Assembly (NCBI RefSeq): GCF_009900745.1
Contig: NZ_WXVU01000001.1
Coordinates: 682,001-746,000, forward strand
Source: Chryseobacterium sp. c4a
GTDB taxonomy: Bacteria > Bacteroidota > Bacteroidia > Flavobacteriales > Weeksellaceae
Direction of reading: 5' to 3'
DNA length: 64,000 nucleotides
This document shows positions 34,286-43,188 of the stretch, one piece after another. The position numbers and the translations under genes were made by a program. The notes below the pieces were generated by a model that saw nothing but the letters and a program-made list of their open reading frames with translations, was not told the origin of the DNA and did not search any database. Each line of letters starts with the position of its first letter. Position 1 is the first letter of the stretch.

Positions 34286-35080
34286 ATGATTCATCAGTTA
34301 GCAGCCGTAGATAAACGTGCGAAAATCAGCAAAAATGTAATTGTAGAACCCTTTACTACAATTGCAGGAGATGTAGAAATTGGAGAAGGAACATGGATTG
34401 GTCCAAACGTTACCATCATGGATGGGGCAAGAATAGGAAAAGATTGTAAGATTTTTCCCGGGACTGTAATTTCTGCAATTCCTCAGGACTTAAAGTTCGA
34501 TGGAGAAGATACACGAACCATTATTGGAGATAATACTACTTTAAGAGAATGTGTAACAGTAAATAGAGGAACAAAAGCTTTAGGGTATACCAAAGTAGGA
34601 AGTAACTGCCTTATCATGGCGACTTCTCACGTTGCTCATGACTGTATCATAGGAGATAATGTGATTATTGCCAATGGTTGTGGTATTGCAGGACACGTTG
34701 AAATCGGAGACTTTACCGTAATGGGAGGGTTATCTGCTGTTCAGCAGTTTGGTAAGATCGGAAAACATACCATGATTTCAGGAGGATCTTTGATCAGAAA
34801 AGATGTTCCCCCTTATGTAAAAGTGGCTAGAGATCCTATTTCTTATGCGGGGATTAATTCAGTAGGTCTTAGAAGAAGAGGATTTTCCAATGAGAAGATC
34901 TTTGAAATCCAAAAGATTTACAGAGCCATTTTCCAAATGAAGATGAACGTTTCCCAAGCGTTGGCATATATTGAAAAAGAAATGCTTCCTACAGCTGAAA
35001 GAGATGAAATCCTTCAATTTATCCAAAACTCCCCAAGAGGTATTGTAAAAGGATACGGAACAGGTAAAGACAGCAACTAA
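34286..35080 (+). CDS. lpxA: Acyl-ACP--UDP-N-acetylglucosamine O-acyltransferase LpxA
   Basis: A 264-residue left-handed beta-helix enzyme for the first step of lipid A synthesis. Hexapeptide coils such as VEIGEGTWIG and ARIGKDCKIF precede the catalytic histidine in TSHVAHDCIIG near residue 122, and the C-terminal alpha-helical domain follows from GLRRRGFSNEKI. The ATG follows the lpxC-fabZ stop without a gap, and the stop shares one base with the start of the next gene, so all are translationally coupled. Confidence 0.96.
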   Translation: MIHQLAAVDKRAKISKNVIVEPFTTIAGDVEIGEGTWIGPNVTIMDGARIGKDCKIFPGTVISAIPQDLKFDGEDTRTIIGDNTTLRECVTVNRGTKALGYTKVGSNCLIMATSHVAHDCIIGDNVIIANGCGIAGHVEIGDFTVMGGLSAVQQFGKIGKHTMISGGSLIRKDVPPYVKVARDPISYAGINSVGLRRRGFSNEKIFEIQKIYRAIFQMKMNVSQALAYIEKEMLPTAERDEILQFIQNSPRGIVKGYGTGKDSN

Positions 35081-35751
35081 TGAAAAAGTTGTTCTTCTTT
35101 TGTATTTTAGTTATTTCTAACTTTTATCTGGGACAAGATCAAAAAATAAAAGGGATGGAGTTTTACTACGGGTTTTCAGATTATAAAAAAGATAGTTTGG
35201 TTAACCCCAATGTGTATGCAGAAGTAAAAAGCCAAAATGAGGATTATATAAAAATGTCAGCTTTCAGATTTATAGATACTGACAAAAAAGCCAAGAAAGC
35301 CAATAATGCATGGCTGATGAAATACCAGGATAACCTGTATTTTAGTATGACTTATGCCTCTTTCATCTATTCCTTTGATACATTTGCAAAGGTGAATGTA
35401 ATTGGAAAGAAGTATTTCTTGATTTATTTAGATGAAACAAAAGACAGAAAAGCCATTTCATACAATAATCCTTATGGAGGAAGCCTTGTAGGATTAGCTA
35501 TAAATGCAGGTTTGACACCAAAATCTGCATGGAAGGATAAAAAGGGAAACTCTTATAAAGTTCTTCTGGTAGATGTTGAAAAATCAAATAATACTTTTGA
35601 TAAAAGAGATGTTAGTTTTGGATTCATTGTAGATACAAAATTAATTCTTAAACTTGTGGATAATGATCCTGAAGTAATTTCAAAATTAAAAGATAATAAG
35701 TATTATTTAGAAGATATAATCGACTTAGTGAATAAAGAGAATAATAAATAA
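35080..35751 (+). CDS. Secreted protein of unknown function, coupled to lpxA
   Basis: A 223-residue protein with a signal peptide (MKKLFFFCILVISNFYLG). The mature part is mixed alpha/beta with many lysines and aromatic residues and has no lipobox, transmembrane helix or motif I recognise. Its ATG overlaps the lpxA stop by one base and efp follows 17 bases after its stop, so it is part of the lpx-efp operon. A link to envelope biogenesis is inferred from that position only. Confidence 0.7.
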   Translation: MKKLFFFCILVISNFYLGQDQKIKGMEFYYGFSDYKKDSLVNPNVYAEVKSQNEDYIKMSAFRFIDTDKKAKKANNAWLMKYQDNLYFSMTYASFIYSFDTFAKVNVIGKKYFLIYLDETKDRKAISYNNPYGGSLVGLAINAGLTPKSAWKDKKGNSYKVLLVDVEKSNNTFDKRDVSFGFIVDTKLILKLVDNDPEVISKLKDNKYYLEDIIDLVNKENNK

Positions 35752-35768
35752 AAGAATATAATATATTA

Positions 35769-36335
35769 ATGGCAACAAGTAACGATATTAGAAAAGGTCT
35801 TTGCATCGAATTCAGCAATGATATTTTTAAAGTAATTGAGTTCCTTCACGTAAAACCAGGAAAAGGTCCTGCATTCGTAAGAACAAAATTAAAGTCTGTG
35901 ACAAACGGAAAAGTATTAGATAATACATTCTCTGCTGGTCACAAAATTGAAGAAGTAAAAGTAATCACAAGAAAGTTCCAGTATCTTTATGATGACGAGA
36001 ACGGATTCCACTTCATGAATAACGATGATTTTTCTCAGTTATATTTAAATAAAGAAATGATTGAAAACTCAAACTTGATGAAAGCAGGTGAAGAAGTTAC
36101 CATCATTTTGAAAGAAGCTGATGAAACTCCACTTTCTGCTGAACTTCCACAATCAGTATATCTGGATGTTATTGAAGCTGATCCAGGGGTAAAAGGAAAC
36201 ACTGCTACCAACGCTCTTAAAAACGCAATCGTTGAAACAGGAGCAAGAGTAATGGTTCCTTTGTTCATTGAACCGGGAGACAAAATTAAAGTAAGCACTG
36301 AAGACGGTAGCTACTTAGAAAGAGTAAAAGAATAA
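35769..36335 (+). CDS. efp: Translation elongation factor P
   Basis: A 188-residue protein of normal length with the three EF-P beta-barrel domains. EF-P relieves ribosome stalling at proline runs. The tip loop of domain 1 is VKPGKGPAFVR, with Lys32 at the position that many bacteria modify. YLDVIEADPGVKGNTA is the signature region of the C-terminal domains. It lies 17 bases behind a secreted-protein gene in the lpx operon and may be followed by a terminator. Confidence 0.96.
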   Translation: MATSNDIRKGLCIEFSNDIFKVIEFLHVKPGKGPAFVRTKLKSVTNGKVLDNTFSAGHKIEEVKVITRKFQYLYDDENGFHFMNNDDFSQLYLNKEMIENSNLMKAGEEVTIILKEADETPLSAELPQSVYLDVIEADPGVKGNTATNALKNAIVETGARVMVPLFIEPGDKIKVSTEDGSYLERVKE

Positions 36336-36348
36336 ATAAAATTTACAT

Positions 36349-36385
36349 AAATTCGGGTTGCATTAGCAGTCCGAATTTTGTTTTA
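36349..36385 (+). terminator. Probable terminator after efp
   Basis: An 8-base stem (AAATTCGG/CCGAATTT) with a 14-base loop followed by a T-rich tail, 13 bases past the efp stop. Confidence 0.5.
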
Positions 36386-36402
36386 TAAGAAAATCTATTG
36401 TT

Positions 36403-37305
36403 ATGAGATTCCATTCTCCGCAAAAGCTTAGAACAATCGCAGATTTAATAGGCTCAAAATTTGTTGGCCCGGAAGACTTTGAAGTATTGGGTACCAATGA
36501 AATTCACATGGTAAAACCTGGTGATATTGTTTTTGTAAACCATCCCAAATATTATGATAAGGCACTGAACTCTGCTGCTACCATCATTTTGATTGATAAA
36601 GAAGTAGACTGCCCGGAAGGCAAGGCGCTGCTGGTTTCTGATGATCCTTTCAGGGACTTTAATAAGATCAATACCCACTTTACGAGAATTTATAACTTTA
36701 CAGAAGAGCTTCACGATGCTGAAATTGGCGAAGGAACAAAAATTCACCATTCTGCAGTAATCGGAAACAATGTGAAAATTGGGAAAAATACTTTAATTTT
36801 CCCTAACGTTGTTATTGGTGACAGAACAGAAATAGGAGATAATGTGATTATTCAGTCCGGTACAGTAATCGGAGGCGATGCTTTCTATTACAGAAAACTG
36901 GATGGTAATTTTGACCGCTTAATTTCTGTAGGAAATGTAGTTATTGAAAATAATGTTGAAATCGGAAATAATTGTACAATTGATAGAGGAGTTACAGCCT
37001 CTACAGTTATTGGCGAAGGTTCTGTTTTGGATAATCTGATCCAGATCGGACATGATACAGTTATCGGGAAAAAATGTCTTATTGCTTCCCAGGTGGGAAT
37101 TGCAGGATGCTGCATCATTGAAGATGAGGTAACCATGTGGGGACAGGTTGGAATCGCTTCAGGACTTACCATTGAGAAAGGAACAGTATTATTAGCTAAA
37201 GCAGGAGTGAATAAAGATCTTGAAAAAGGAACTTATATTGGGCTCTTTGCCGAAGATTTCAAGACTTATCTGAAAAAAGAAGTAAAACTGAGAAATCTCA
37301 AATAA
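36403..37305 (+). CDS. LpxD-like acyltransferase, second copy
   Basis: A 300-residue left-handed beta-helix protein. The N-terminal half resembles the LpxD uridine-binding domain (LRTIADLIGSKFVG), the hexapeptide coils include AVIGNNVKIGKN and VEIGNNCTID, and the putative catalytic histidine lies in LIQIGHDTVIG. It is shorter than the lpxD product at 31864 and diverged in the sugar-binding region. Bacteroidota often carry such a paralogue. It could be a second N-acyltransferase with other chain preference or act on another sugar. The start is 67 bases after efp. Confidence 0.82.
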   Translation: MRFHSPQKLRTIADLIGSKFVGPEDFEVLGTNEIHMVKPGDIVFVNHPKYYDKALNSAATIILIDKEVDCPEGKALLVSDDPFRDFNKINTHFTRIYNFTEELHDAEIGEGTKIHHSAVIGNNVKIGKNTLIFPNVVIGDRTEIGDNVIIQSGTVIGGDAFYYRKLDGNFDRLISVGNVVIENNVEIGNNCTIDRGVTASTVIGEGSVLDNLIQIGHDTVIGKKCLIASQVGIAGCCIIEDEVTMWGQVGIASGLTIEKGTVLLAKAGVNKDLEKGTYIGLFAEDFKTYLKKEVKLRNLK

Positions 37306-37320
37306 ACAATTCCAAAGGTT

Positions 37321-37353
37321 TTGTCCAAAATCAAAGAAATTTGAGTAAATTTG
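37321..37353 (+). promoter_or_regulatory. Probable sucD promoter: TTG and TAAATTTG
   Basis: TTG at 37321-37323 and TAAATTTG at 37346-37353 are spaced by 22 bases, at the upper end of the usual range, with a leader of about 40 bases before the sucD ATG. Confidence 0.5.
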
Positions 37354-37395
37354 TGAGCATTAATAAAATAATAAATAAATTAAAACAACAATAAA

Positions 37396-38268
37396 ATGTC
37401 AATTTTAGTAAACAAAGATTCTAAAGTAATTGTACAAGGATTTACAGGGAACGAAGGAACTTTCCACGCTGGTCAGATGATTGAATACGGAACAAACGTA
37501 GTAGGTGGTGTTACTCCAGGAAAAGGAGGTAGCGAGCACTTAGGGAAGCCGGTATTCAACACAGTAGCTGACGCTGTTGAAAAAGCAGGAGCAAACGTAA
37601 GTATTATTTTCGTACCGCCGGCATTTGCAGCAGACGCTATCATGGAAGCTGCTGAAGCAGGAATCAAAGTAATTGTATGTATTACTGAAGGTATTCCTGT
37701 AGCTGATATGGTAAAAGTAAAATCTTACATCGCTGACAGAGACTGCAGATTAATCGGACCAAACTGCCCTGGAATCATTACTTCTGAAGAAGCTAAAATT
37801 GGTATTATGCCAGGTTTCGTTTTCAAAAAAGGTAAAGTAGGTATCGTTTCAAAATCAGGTACCCTTACTTACGAAGCTGCTGATCAGGTAGTAAGAGCAG
37901 GTTACGGTATTTCTACAGCAATCGGAATCGGTGGTGACCCAATTATCGGAACTACTACAAGAGAAGCTTTGGAATTATTTATCAACGATCCTGAAACTGA
38001 AGCTGTTGTAATGATTGGTGAAATCGGTGGAGGACTTGAAGCAGAAGCTGCTAGATGGTACAAAGCTAGTGGATCTACTAAGCCAGTTGTAGGATTTATC
38101 GCTGGACAAACAGCTCCAAAAGGAAGAACAATGGGTCACGCAGGTGCTATCGTAGGTGGTGCTGAAGATACAGCTCAGGCAAAAATGGAAATCATGAGAG
38201 AGAATGGTATCAACGTTGTTGATTCTCCTGCTGATATCGGTTCTACTGTAGCTAAGATCCTAGGATAA
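37396..38268 (+). CDS. sucD: Succinyl-CoA synthetase alpha subunit
   Basis: A 290-residue protein of normal length. It binds CoA through the N-terminal Rossmann domain ([16 protein letters not shown]) and carries the phospho-histidine in [19 protein letters not shown] and GDPIIGTT are further signatures. Together with SucC it converts succinyl-CoA to succinate with substrate-level phosphorylation in the TCA cycle. sucC is not adjacent. The codon choice is more uniform and G+C-richer than in the polysaccharide genes, as expected for a highly expressed gene. Confidence 0.97.
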   Translation: MSILVNKDSKVIVQGFTGNEGTFHAGQMIEYGTNVVGGVTPGKGGSEHLGKPVFNTVADAVEKAGANVSIIFVPPAFAADAIMEAAEAGIKVIVCITEGIPVADMVKVKSYIADRDCRLIGPNCPGIITSEEAKIGIMPGFVFKKGKVGIVSKSGTLTYEAADQVVRAGYGISTAIGIGGDPIIGTTTREALELFINDPETEAVVMIGEIGGGLEAEAARWYKASGSTKPVVGFIAGQTAPKGRTMGHAGAIVGGAEDTAQAKMEIMRENGINVVDSPADIGSTVAKILG

Positions 38269-38284
38269 TATAAAACCACATACT

Positions 38285-38956
38285 ATGAAAAAACTTTTAT
38301 TAGCCTCAGCTTTAGTCCTTTCTACATTATCCTTTGCACAAGTGCAGTGGAAAAATACTAGATTTGGACTTACAGCGGGTTTAAACTATTCAAGAGTATC
38401 TAATGCCCATAATCCTTCAGGCCCAAGATATGCCTTTCAAGGTGGAGCTTTGGCTTTAATTCCCGTAGGAAAGGCAAATCAGTTTTTTATCCAGCCTGAG
38501 GTTTTATACTATGGGGCAGGAGAAACTGGTAAAGATAGTGATGCTAAGAATGCTAGTGGTTATAATGCAGTATATGCTAATAACTATCTGAGTGTGCCTC
38601 TTTATTTTAAAGGGTACTTTTCAGAAGCTGAATCTGAATTCTTCGGATTAGTAGGGCCTAGATTTAACTTTTTGCTTAATCAAAACGTTAAAGATGTTCC
38701 AGCAAACAGACCTTATTATGATCCTAATGTTACTGACCCTTCACAACCTCCGGGAGTGAATGGAAAAGCAAATAGCTTTAACTGGGGAATAGGATTAGGA
38801 GTAGGATATAGCTATAAGAGACAACTTGAAGTAGCTTTAAAATATGATTTAGGTCTTTCAGATACTTATCCAAATCTTGCAAAAGAAAAAGGAGGTTCTG
38901 ATAAGAAAAAATCTGAACAGGTTATAGCACTTACATTAAGTTACATATTCAAATAA
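38285..38956 (+). CDS. Small outer-membrane beta-barrel protein
   Basis: A 223-residue exported protein with a signal peptide ending in TLSFAQ. The mature chain alternates hydrophobic and polar residues in amphipathic strands, begins with RFGLTAGLNYSRV and ends with ALTLSYIFK, whose terminal aromatic residue is typical of outer-membrane barrels. It fits the PorT-like/OMP beta-brl family with about eight strands. It starts 16 bases after sucD, so it can be read through from it, and is closed by a terminator. Confidence 0.78.
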   Translation: MKKLLLASALVLSTLSFAQVQWKNTRFGLTAGLNYSRVSNAHNPSGPRYAFQGGALALIPVGKANQFFIQPEVLYYGAGETGKDSDAKNASGYNAVYANNYLSVPLYFKGYFSEAESEFFGLVGPRFNFLLNQNVKDVPANRPYYDPNVTDPSQPPGVNGKANSFNWGIGLGVGYSYKRQLEVALKYDLGLSDTYPNLAKEKGGSDKKKSEQVIALTLSYIFK

Positions 38957-38983
38957 ATTATTTTATTCAGAATATAAAAATAG

Positions 38984-39017
38984 AAATCCCGGAAAGTATT
39001 TTTCGGGATTTTTTTAT
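38984..39017 (+). terminator. Terminator after the sucD-barrel protein unit
   Basis: AAATCCCG and CGGGATTT form the stem, followed by seven T residues, 27 bases past the stop. Confidence 0.85.
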
Positions 39018-39116
39018 GGTTCAAATAAGCAGTAAATAAGCCTGAGAGTTTTAAAAAAATGTTCTAAAAATACTTGTAGCTGATTTCCGAATAGATATCA
39101 GATGTTTATTATTTAA

Positions 39117-39157
39117 AATAAAAATGACAAATCTGCTATTTGCAAATTTGCCATTTT
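39117..39157 (-). terminator. Possible terminator after the ABC permease gene
   Basis: An imperfect stem (AAAATG-CAAAT-TGC with its complement, two mismatches) lies 22 bases past the permease stop, with T-rich sequence behind it on the minus strand. Confidence 0.4.
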
Positions 39158-39178
39158 AAAAATTATTTGTTTATAAGA

Positions 39179-40489
39179 CTAGCCTTTGATCCACTTCCAA
39201 AGCTCCTTCAAAGTAGCTTTATTCCCATACATCAAAATTCCTACACGATAGATTTTTCCGGCAAGGAAGATCATAAAGATAGTGGTTGCCAATAATAATA
39301 TAATCGATAAAGCAATCTGCCATGCAGGAACTCCAAAAGGTATTCTTGCAATCATCGCAACCGGCGAAGTAAATGGTATAATTGATAACCAGAAGCCCAA
39401 TGGGCCGTCAGGGTTGTTCATTAATGAAAAACTACCATACATTCCTAAAGTTAAAGGCAAGATGGCAAATAGAGTGAATTGCTGAGTTTCTGTTTCATTA
39501 TCCACTGCAGAACCAATAGCCGCATAAATTGAGCTGTAGAAAATATATCCTAAAAGGAAGAAAACAATAAACACAAAAATGATCAATGGAAAATTAAGTT
39601 CCAATAAACTGTGTGAAATCTGAGTAGCAAGCTGAGCGATATCCAGTTTACTTGCAATTTGTTCGTTAGCACCAGGTACATTTTGCTGAAGAGAGGAGAA
39701 GCCGGTATTAAGAACAAGAGCACCAATTACAGACATTGTAATCCAAATAAGAAACTGTGTAAGGGCTACCAGAGTTACTCCAAGGATTTTCCCCATCATA
39801 AGTTCAAATGGTTTCACAGATGAAATAATGATCTCTACAACACGATTGTTTTTTTCCTCCAAAACACTTCGCATCACCCTTACTCCATAAATAATGATGA
39901 ACATGAAGGTAACATACATCAGAACCATACTTAGCCCGGATTTTACCCCAAAAGTAAGATCAGAATCCTCTTTGTTGTTATCTGCAACATTAATGGTCTT
40001 CAGACTGAAACTCTTATCAAGATCATTAAGCTGAGTTTCCTGAATCCCTAATTGCTTTATTTTTTCCTTTTTAACAACATTCGTAATATCGGAAATGATT
40101 TTCTGCTTGGTATCAAATCCCATTTTACTGTTGATGACCAATCTCGCTCCGGTTTCAAGTTCTTCATAATTTTGTCCTTTTAATTCAGGTAAAATTAATA
40201 TCCCATCCAGAGATTCATTTCCTTTTAAATTATTGATTTTAGACTTTTCATCGGCAGCGGAAACATATACATAATTTAGTTTATCATTAGACTTCAGCTG
40301 ATTGGTGAATAGTCCACTTTTGTCAACAACTTCAATAACACTGTGTGACTCGTTGGCTTTAAACATTAAGCCGATCACAGAACCAAAGGCAATAATCAGG
40401 ATAGGAGCCAATAAAGTCAATATGATAAAGGATTTTTTCTTAACCTGCGTAAGAAATTCCCTCTTTGTAATTAAAAAAATATTTTTCAT
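39179..40489 (-). CDS. ABC transporter permease (NatB-like)
   Basis: A 436-residue membrane protein. One helix at residues 20-40 is followed by a large extracytoplasmic domain (about 41-180) and five or six helices in the C-terminal half, with VRVMRSVLEEKNNRVVEIIISS before the second of these, a hallmark of the ABC-2/NatB permease family. With the ATPase encoded just upstream it forms an exporter. NatAB of Bacillus exports sodium, but the substrate here is unknown. The gene starts 4 bases after the ATPase stop. Confidence 0.88.
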   Translation of the reverse strand: MKNIFLITKREFLTQVKKKSFIILTLLAPILIIAFGSVIGLMFKANESHSVIEVVDKSGLFTNQLKSNDKLNYVYVSAADEKSKINNLKGNESLDGILILPELKGQNYEELETGARLVINSKMGFDTKQKIISDITNVVKKEKIKQLGIQETQLNDLDKSFSLKTINVADNNKEDSDLTFGVKSGLSMVLMYVTFMFIIIYGVRVMRSVLEEKNNRVVEIIISSVKPFELMMGKILGVTLVALTQFLIWITMSVIGALVLNTGFSSLQQNVPGANEQIASKLDIAQLATQISHSLLELNFPLIIFVFIVFFLLGYIFYSSIYAAIGSAVDNETETQQFTLFAILPLTLGMYGSFSLMNNPDGPLGFWLSIIPFTSPVAMIARIPFGVPAWQIALSIILLLATTIFMIFLAGKIYRVGILMYGNKATLKELWKWIKG

Positions 40490-40493
40490 AAAA

Positions 40494-41405
40494 TTAAGAA
40501 TGGTTACTTACAGCGTTAATAAACACTTCATTCATACTAGGAATTCTTTCATCAAATGATCTTACTTTTCCTACATGAACAAGATCAAGAAGAATATTAT
40601 TCTGATCCGCTTCATTTTTCAGGTCAAAAGAAACCAGGCTGTTTTCATTTGAGAAGTTGAAGATCTCGTATTTGTTTTTGAAGCTTTCTAATTGTTCATT
40701 ATTCACTTCGGAAAGGGTAATTCCAAAAATATTTTTCTTGAATTTTTCCCTTACATCGAAAACTCGTCCATCTATAATTTTTTTGGAGTTGTTGATCAAT
40801 GCTACATAATCACACATTTCTTCCACACTTTCCATTCTGTGGGTAGAAAGAATGATGGTTGTTCCATTATTTTTAAGATCAATAATCTGATCTTTGATCA
40901 AATTGGCATTTACAGGATCGAAACCTGAGAAAGGTTCATCAAGAATTAAAAGATGAGGTCTGTGAAGTACAGTGACTACAAACTGAATCTTTTGTGCCAT
41001 TCCTTTAGAAAGTTCAGAAAGCTTTTTCTTCCACCATTGGTCGATATTAAGTTTATCAAACCATTTTTTTGCCTCGTTCAGAGCATCATTTTTACTCATC
41101 CCTTTCAGTTCTCCGAAATAAAGAATCTGATCACCCACGCTCATGTTTTTATAAAGACCTCTTTCTTCAGGCATATAACCGATATCTTTGATGTGATTTT
41201 GGTTCAGTTTTTCTCCATTGATTAAGATCTCTCCGGAGTCGGCCTGGGTAATTTGGTTGATGATACGGATGAATGATGTTTTTCCGGCTCCGTTAGGCCC
41301 TAAAAGTCCATAAATACTGCCTTTAGGAACATGGATGCTGAAATCATCCAATGCAACCTTTTTCCCGGCATTATAGGTCTTTTTAATATGTTCAGCTTTT
41401 AGCAT
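40494..41405 (-). CDS. ABC transporter ATP-binding protein (NatA-like)
   Basis: A 303-residue ATPase. Walker A is GPNGAGKTS near residue 38, the signature motif is LSKGMAQKI, with Lys in the place of Gly in the second position, and Walker B is LLILDEPFSGFDP. The C-terminal 80 residues are the regulatory extension usual in NatA-type proteins. It is the first gene of a two-gene unit with the permease and supplies energy to it. Confidence 0.92.
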   Translation of the reverse strand: MLKAEHIKKTYNAGKKVALDDFSIHVPKGSIYGLLGPNGAGKTSFIRIINQITQADSGEILINGEKLNQNHIKDIGYMPEERGLYKNMSVGDQILYFGELKGMSKNDALNEAKKWFDKLNIDQWWKKKLSELSKGMAQKIQFVVTVLHRPHLLILDEPFSGFDPVNANLIKDQIIDLKNNGTTIILSTHRMESVEEMCDYVALINNSKKIIDGRVFDVREKFKKNIFGITLSEVNNEQLESFKNKYEIFNFSNENSLVSFDLKNEADQNNILLDLVHVGKVRSFDERIPSMNEVFINAVSNHS

Positions 41406-41477
41406 TAAGTTGTTTTTTACAATTAGTATAAAAAAGTCCTTAAAGTTACGGAAATATTAAAAGAGATTGGTATAAAA

Positions 41478-41503
41478 GAAAAAATCCTGATGATTATCAG
41501 GAT
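41478..41503 (-). terminator. Terminator after the small type IX sorting-domain gene
   Basis: An 8-base perfect stem (ATCCTGAT/ATCAGGAT) with a 4-base loop followed on the minus strand by a T tract, 6 bases past the stop. Confidence 0.8.
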
Positions 41504-41509
41504 CTTAAT

Positions 41510-41863
41510 TTATTGTTTTACGATTTGAGTAACTTTCTGCGTATTGTCGCTTAAAAGATAACGAATCAGATATTTTCCGGGTTTTAATTTTTCAATATTA
41601 ATCTCTCCGGAGTTCATATTGACAGTATAATTAGCGACTTGCATACCCAAAATAGAATAAAAAGTCACACTTTTGATTCTTAAAGAAGAATCTTTTGCCT
41701 TAATGATAAGGAAATCCTTTGCAGGATTTGGATAAGCAAGCAAAACACCATCATCTGCTTTCTGAGTGATGGAACTCGGCTCTCTAAGCTGAGCTTGTAA
41801 ATTGTTGGAAAAACCAACAAAAGTGCCTACAATTAGAATTAAAAGTAAAAGTTTTTTCATCAA
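41510..41863 (-). CDS. Small secreted protein with type IX secretion sorting domain
   Basis: A 117-residue protein. A signal peptide (residues 1-25, ending NLQAQ) is followed by about 17 residues, and then the rest is a type A type IX sorting domain. It begins LLAYPNPAKDFLIIK and has the later blocks VTFYSILG, GEINIEKLKPGKYLIRY and TQKVTQIVKQ in the family's order. Normally this domain is the tail of a large cargo; here there is almost no cargo. It may be an orphan sorting signal, the remnant of a larger gene, or a tiny surface protein. It is monocistronic. Confidence 0.82.
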   Translation of the reverse strand: MMKKLLLLILIVGTFVGFSNNLQAQLREPSSITQKADDGVLLAYPNPAKDFLIIKAKDSSLRIKSVTFYSILGMQVANYTVNMNSGEINIEKLKPGKYLIRYLLSDNTQKVTQIVKQ

Positions 41864-41942
41864 ATTTATAATTTCTCGAATATATATAACAAATATAACA
41901 AATTCTACAATTTCTTACAATAGTTTTTTGTATAACTTGTAT

Positions 41943-41950
41943 TAAATTTG
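41943..41950 (+). promoter_or_regulatory. -7 promoter box for hemB (TAAATTTG)
   Basis: A TAnnTTTG match ending 28 bases before the hemB ATG. TTG triplets occur upstream but at shorter spacing than normal. Confidence 0.55.
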
Positions 41951-41978
41951 TAGAAACTTATTCAAAAAGTATTCCAAA

Positions 41979-42968
41979 ATGATACATTCAAGAAATAGAA
42001 GACTTAGAGTTAATGAATCTATCAGAAGTTTGGTAAGAGAAAATGTGCTTACAACTGATGATTTTGTAATGCCGATCTTCGTAATGGAGGGCGAAAACAT
42101 GCAAGAACCGATCCCGTCGATGCCGGGAATTTTCAGGCGAAGCATAGATTTAACAGTAAAAGAATGTAAGGAATTATTTTCTTTAGGTGTAAAAGCTGTC
42201 AATTTGTACATGAAGGTGTCCGAAAATCTGAAAGATAATACCGGAAAAGAAGCATGGAACAAAAACGGATTGATGCAGAATACGATCAAAGCGATCAAAG
42301 ATGCTGTTCCGGGAATGGTGGTAATGCCAGATGTTGCATTAGATCCTTATTCAATCTATGGACACGACGGAATTATTGAAAATGGAAAAATCCTAAATGA
42401 TGCTACCAATGAGGCACTGGCAAAAATGTCAGTATCCCATGCAGAAGCTGGAGCAGATCTTGTAGCGCCAAGTGATATGATGGATGGCAGAGTGCAGGTG
42501 ATTCGTGAAGCATTGGAGCAAAGTGGATTTACAGATGTAGGTATCGTAAGCTATGCTGCAAAATATGCAAGTTCTTTCTATGGGCCTTTCAGAAGTGCTT
42601 TAGATAGTGCACCAAAAGAAAATGTTGAAATTCCAAAAGATAAGAAAACATATCAGATGGATTTCCACAACACTCGTGAAGCGTTGAACGAAGTATTTAA
42701 AGATATTGATGAAGGAGCAGACGTTATTATGATTAAACCGGGACTTCCTTATCTGGATATCGTTTCCAAAGTACGTGAAGCGATAGATCTTCCAATTGCT
42801 GTTTATAACGTAAGCGGTGAATATGCAATGGTGAAAGCAGCGGTTCAGAACGGGTGGTTAGATAATGATAAAACCATCATTGAGAATCTTACATGTTTCA
42901 AAAGAGCAGGTGCAGATATGATCTTCACTTATTTTGCTAAGGAAGCAGCAATGATCCTCAACAAATAA
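41979..42968 (+). CDS. hemB: Porphobilinogen synthase (delta-aminolevulinic acid dehydratase)
   Basis: A 329-residue TIM-barrel enzyme that condenses two 5-aminolevulinate molecules in heme synthesis. The Schiff-base lysines are in SYAAKYASSFYGPFR and MIKPGLPYLD. The metal loop reads DVALDPYSIYGHDG, with aspartate and alanine where zinc enzymes have cysteines, so this is a magnesium-type enzyme. It is monocistronic, with its own promoter and a strong terminator. Confidence 0.97.
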   Translation: MIHSRNRRLRVNESIRSLVRENVLTTDDFVMPIFVMEGENMQEPIPSMPGIFRRSIDLTVKECKELFSLGVKAVNLYMKVSENLKDNTGKEAWNKNGLMQNTIKAIKDAVPGMVVMPDVALDPYSIYGHDGIIENGKILNDATNEALAKMSVSHAEAGADLVAPSDMMDGRVQVIREALEQSGFTDVGIVSYAAKYASSFYGPFRSALDSAPKENVEIPKDKKTYQMDFHNTREALNEVFKDIDEGADVIMIKPGLPYLDIVSKVREAIDLPIAVYNVSGEYAMVKAAVQNGWLDNDKTIIENLTCFKRAGADMIFTYFAKEAAMILNK

Positions 42969-42984
42969 TAAATTTTACATCCAT

Positions 42985-43019
42985 AAAAAAGAGATTACTT
43001 CATCAGTAATCTCTTTTTT
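42985..43019 (+). terminator. Terminator after hemB
   Basis: A perfect 15-base stem (42985-42999 with 43005-43019) with a 5-base loop and flanking A and T runs, 17 bases past the stop. Confidence 0.92.
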
Positions 43020-43067
43020 CTATAATGATACTCTGTTATCCAAAACATACTTTGTAATAAGGTTTCC

Positions 43068-43188
43068 CTATTTATCATCTACACAGATATTGGTAGGGCA
43101 TAGGTACCAACCAGCCGGACATTTGTCATGTGAATCAGGAAAACGAATATTTCCGCCATTGATATCCTTCAACTCTTTTTTGCTTCAA
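43068..43188 (-). pseudogene. Decayed double-glycine-leader peptide gene
   Basis: Read on the minus strand, one frame gives KELKDINGG, then a 25-residue core with CPAGWYLCPTNIC, and a TAG stop at 43068-43070. This matches the intact peptide at 45074-45247 in the leader (KDLKKINGG) and the core (C-x-PGWYLCPTNVC). Upstream of the leader the frame meets TGA and has no ATG: the expected start reads ATA and the A-run around it has a different length. The remaining core has three cysteines and stops about ten residues early. This is a broken sister gene unless a sequencing error in the A-run and start codon is involved. Confidence 0.7.

Noticed and set aside
41942..42298. A 118-codon minus-strand frame over the start of hemB
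   Set aside because: It is antisense to a well-conserved gene and starts within it.
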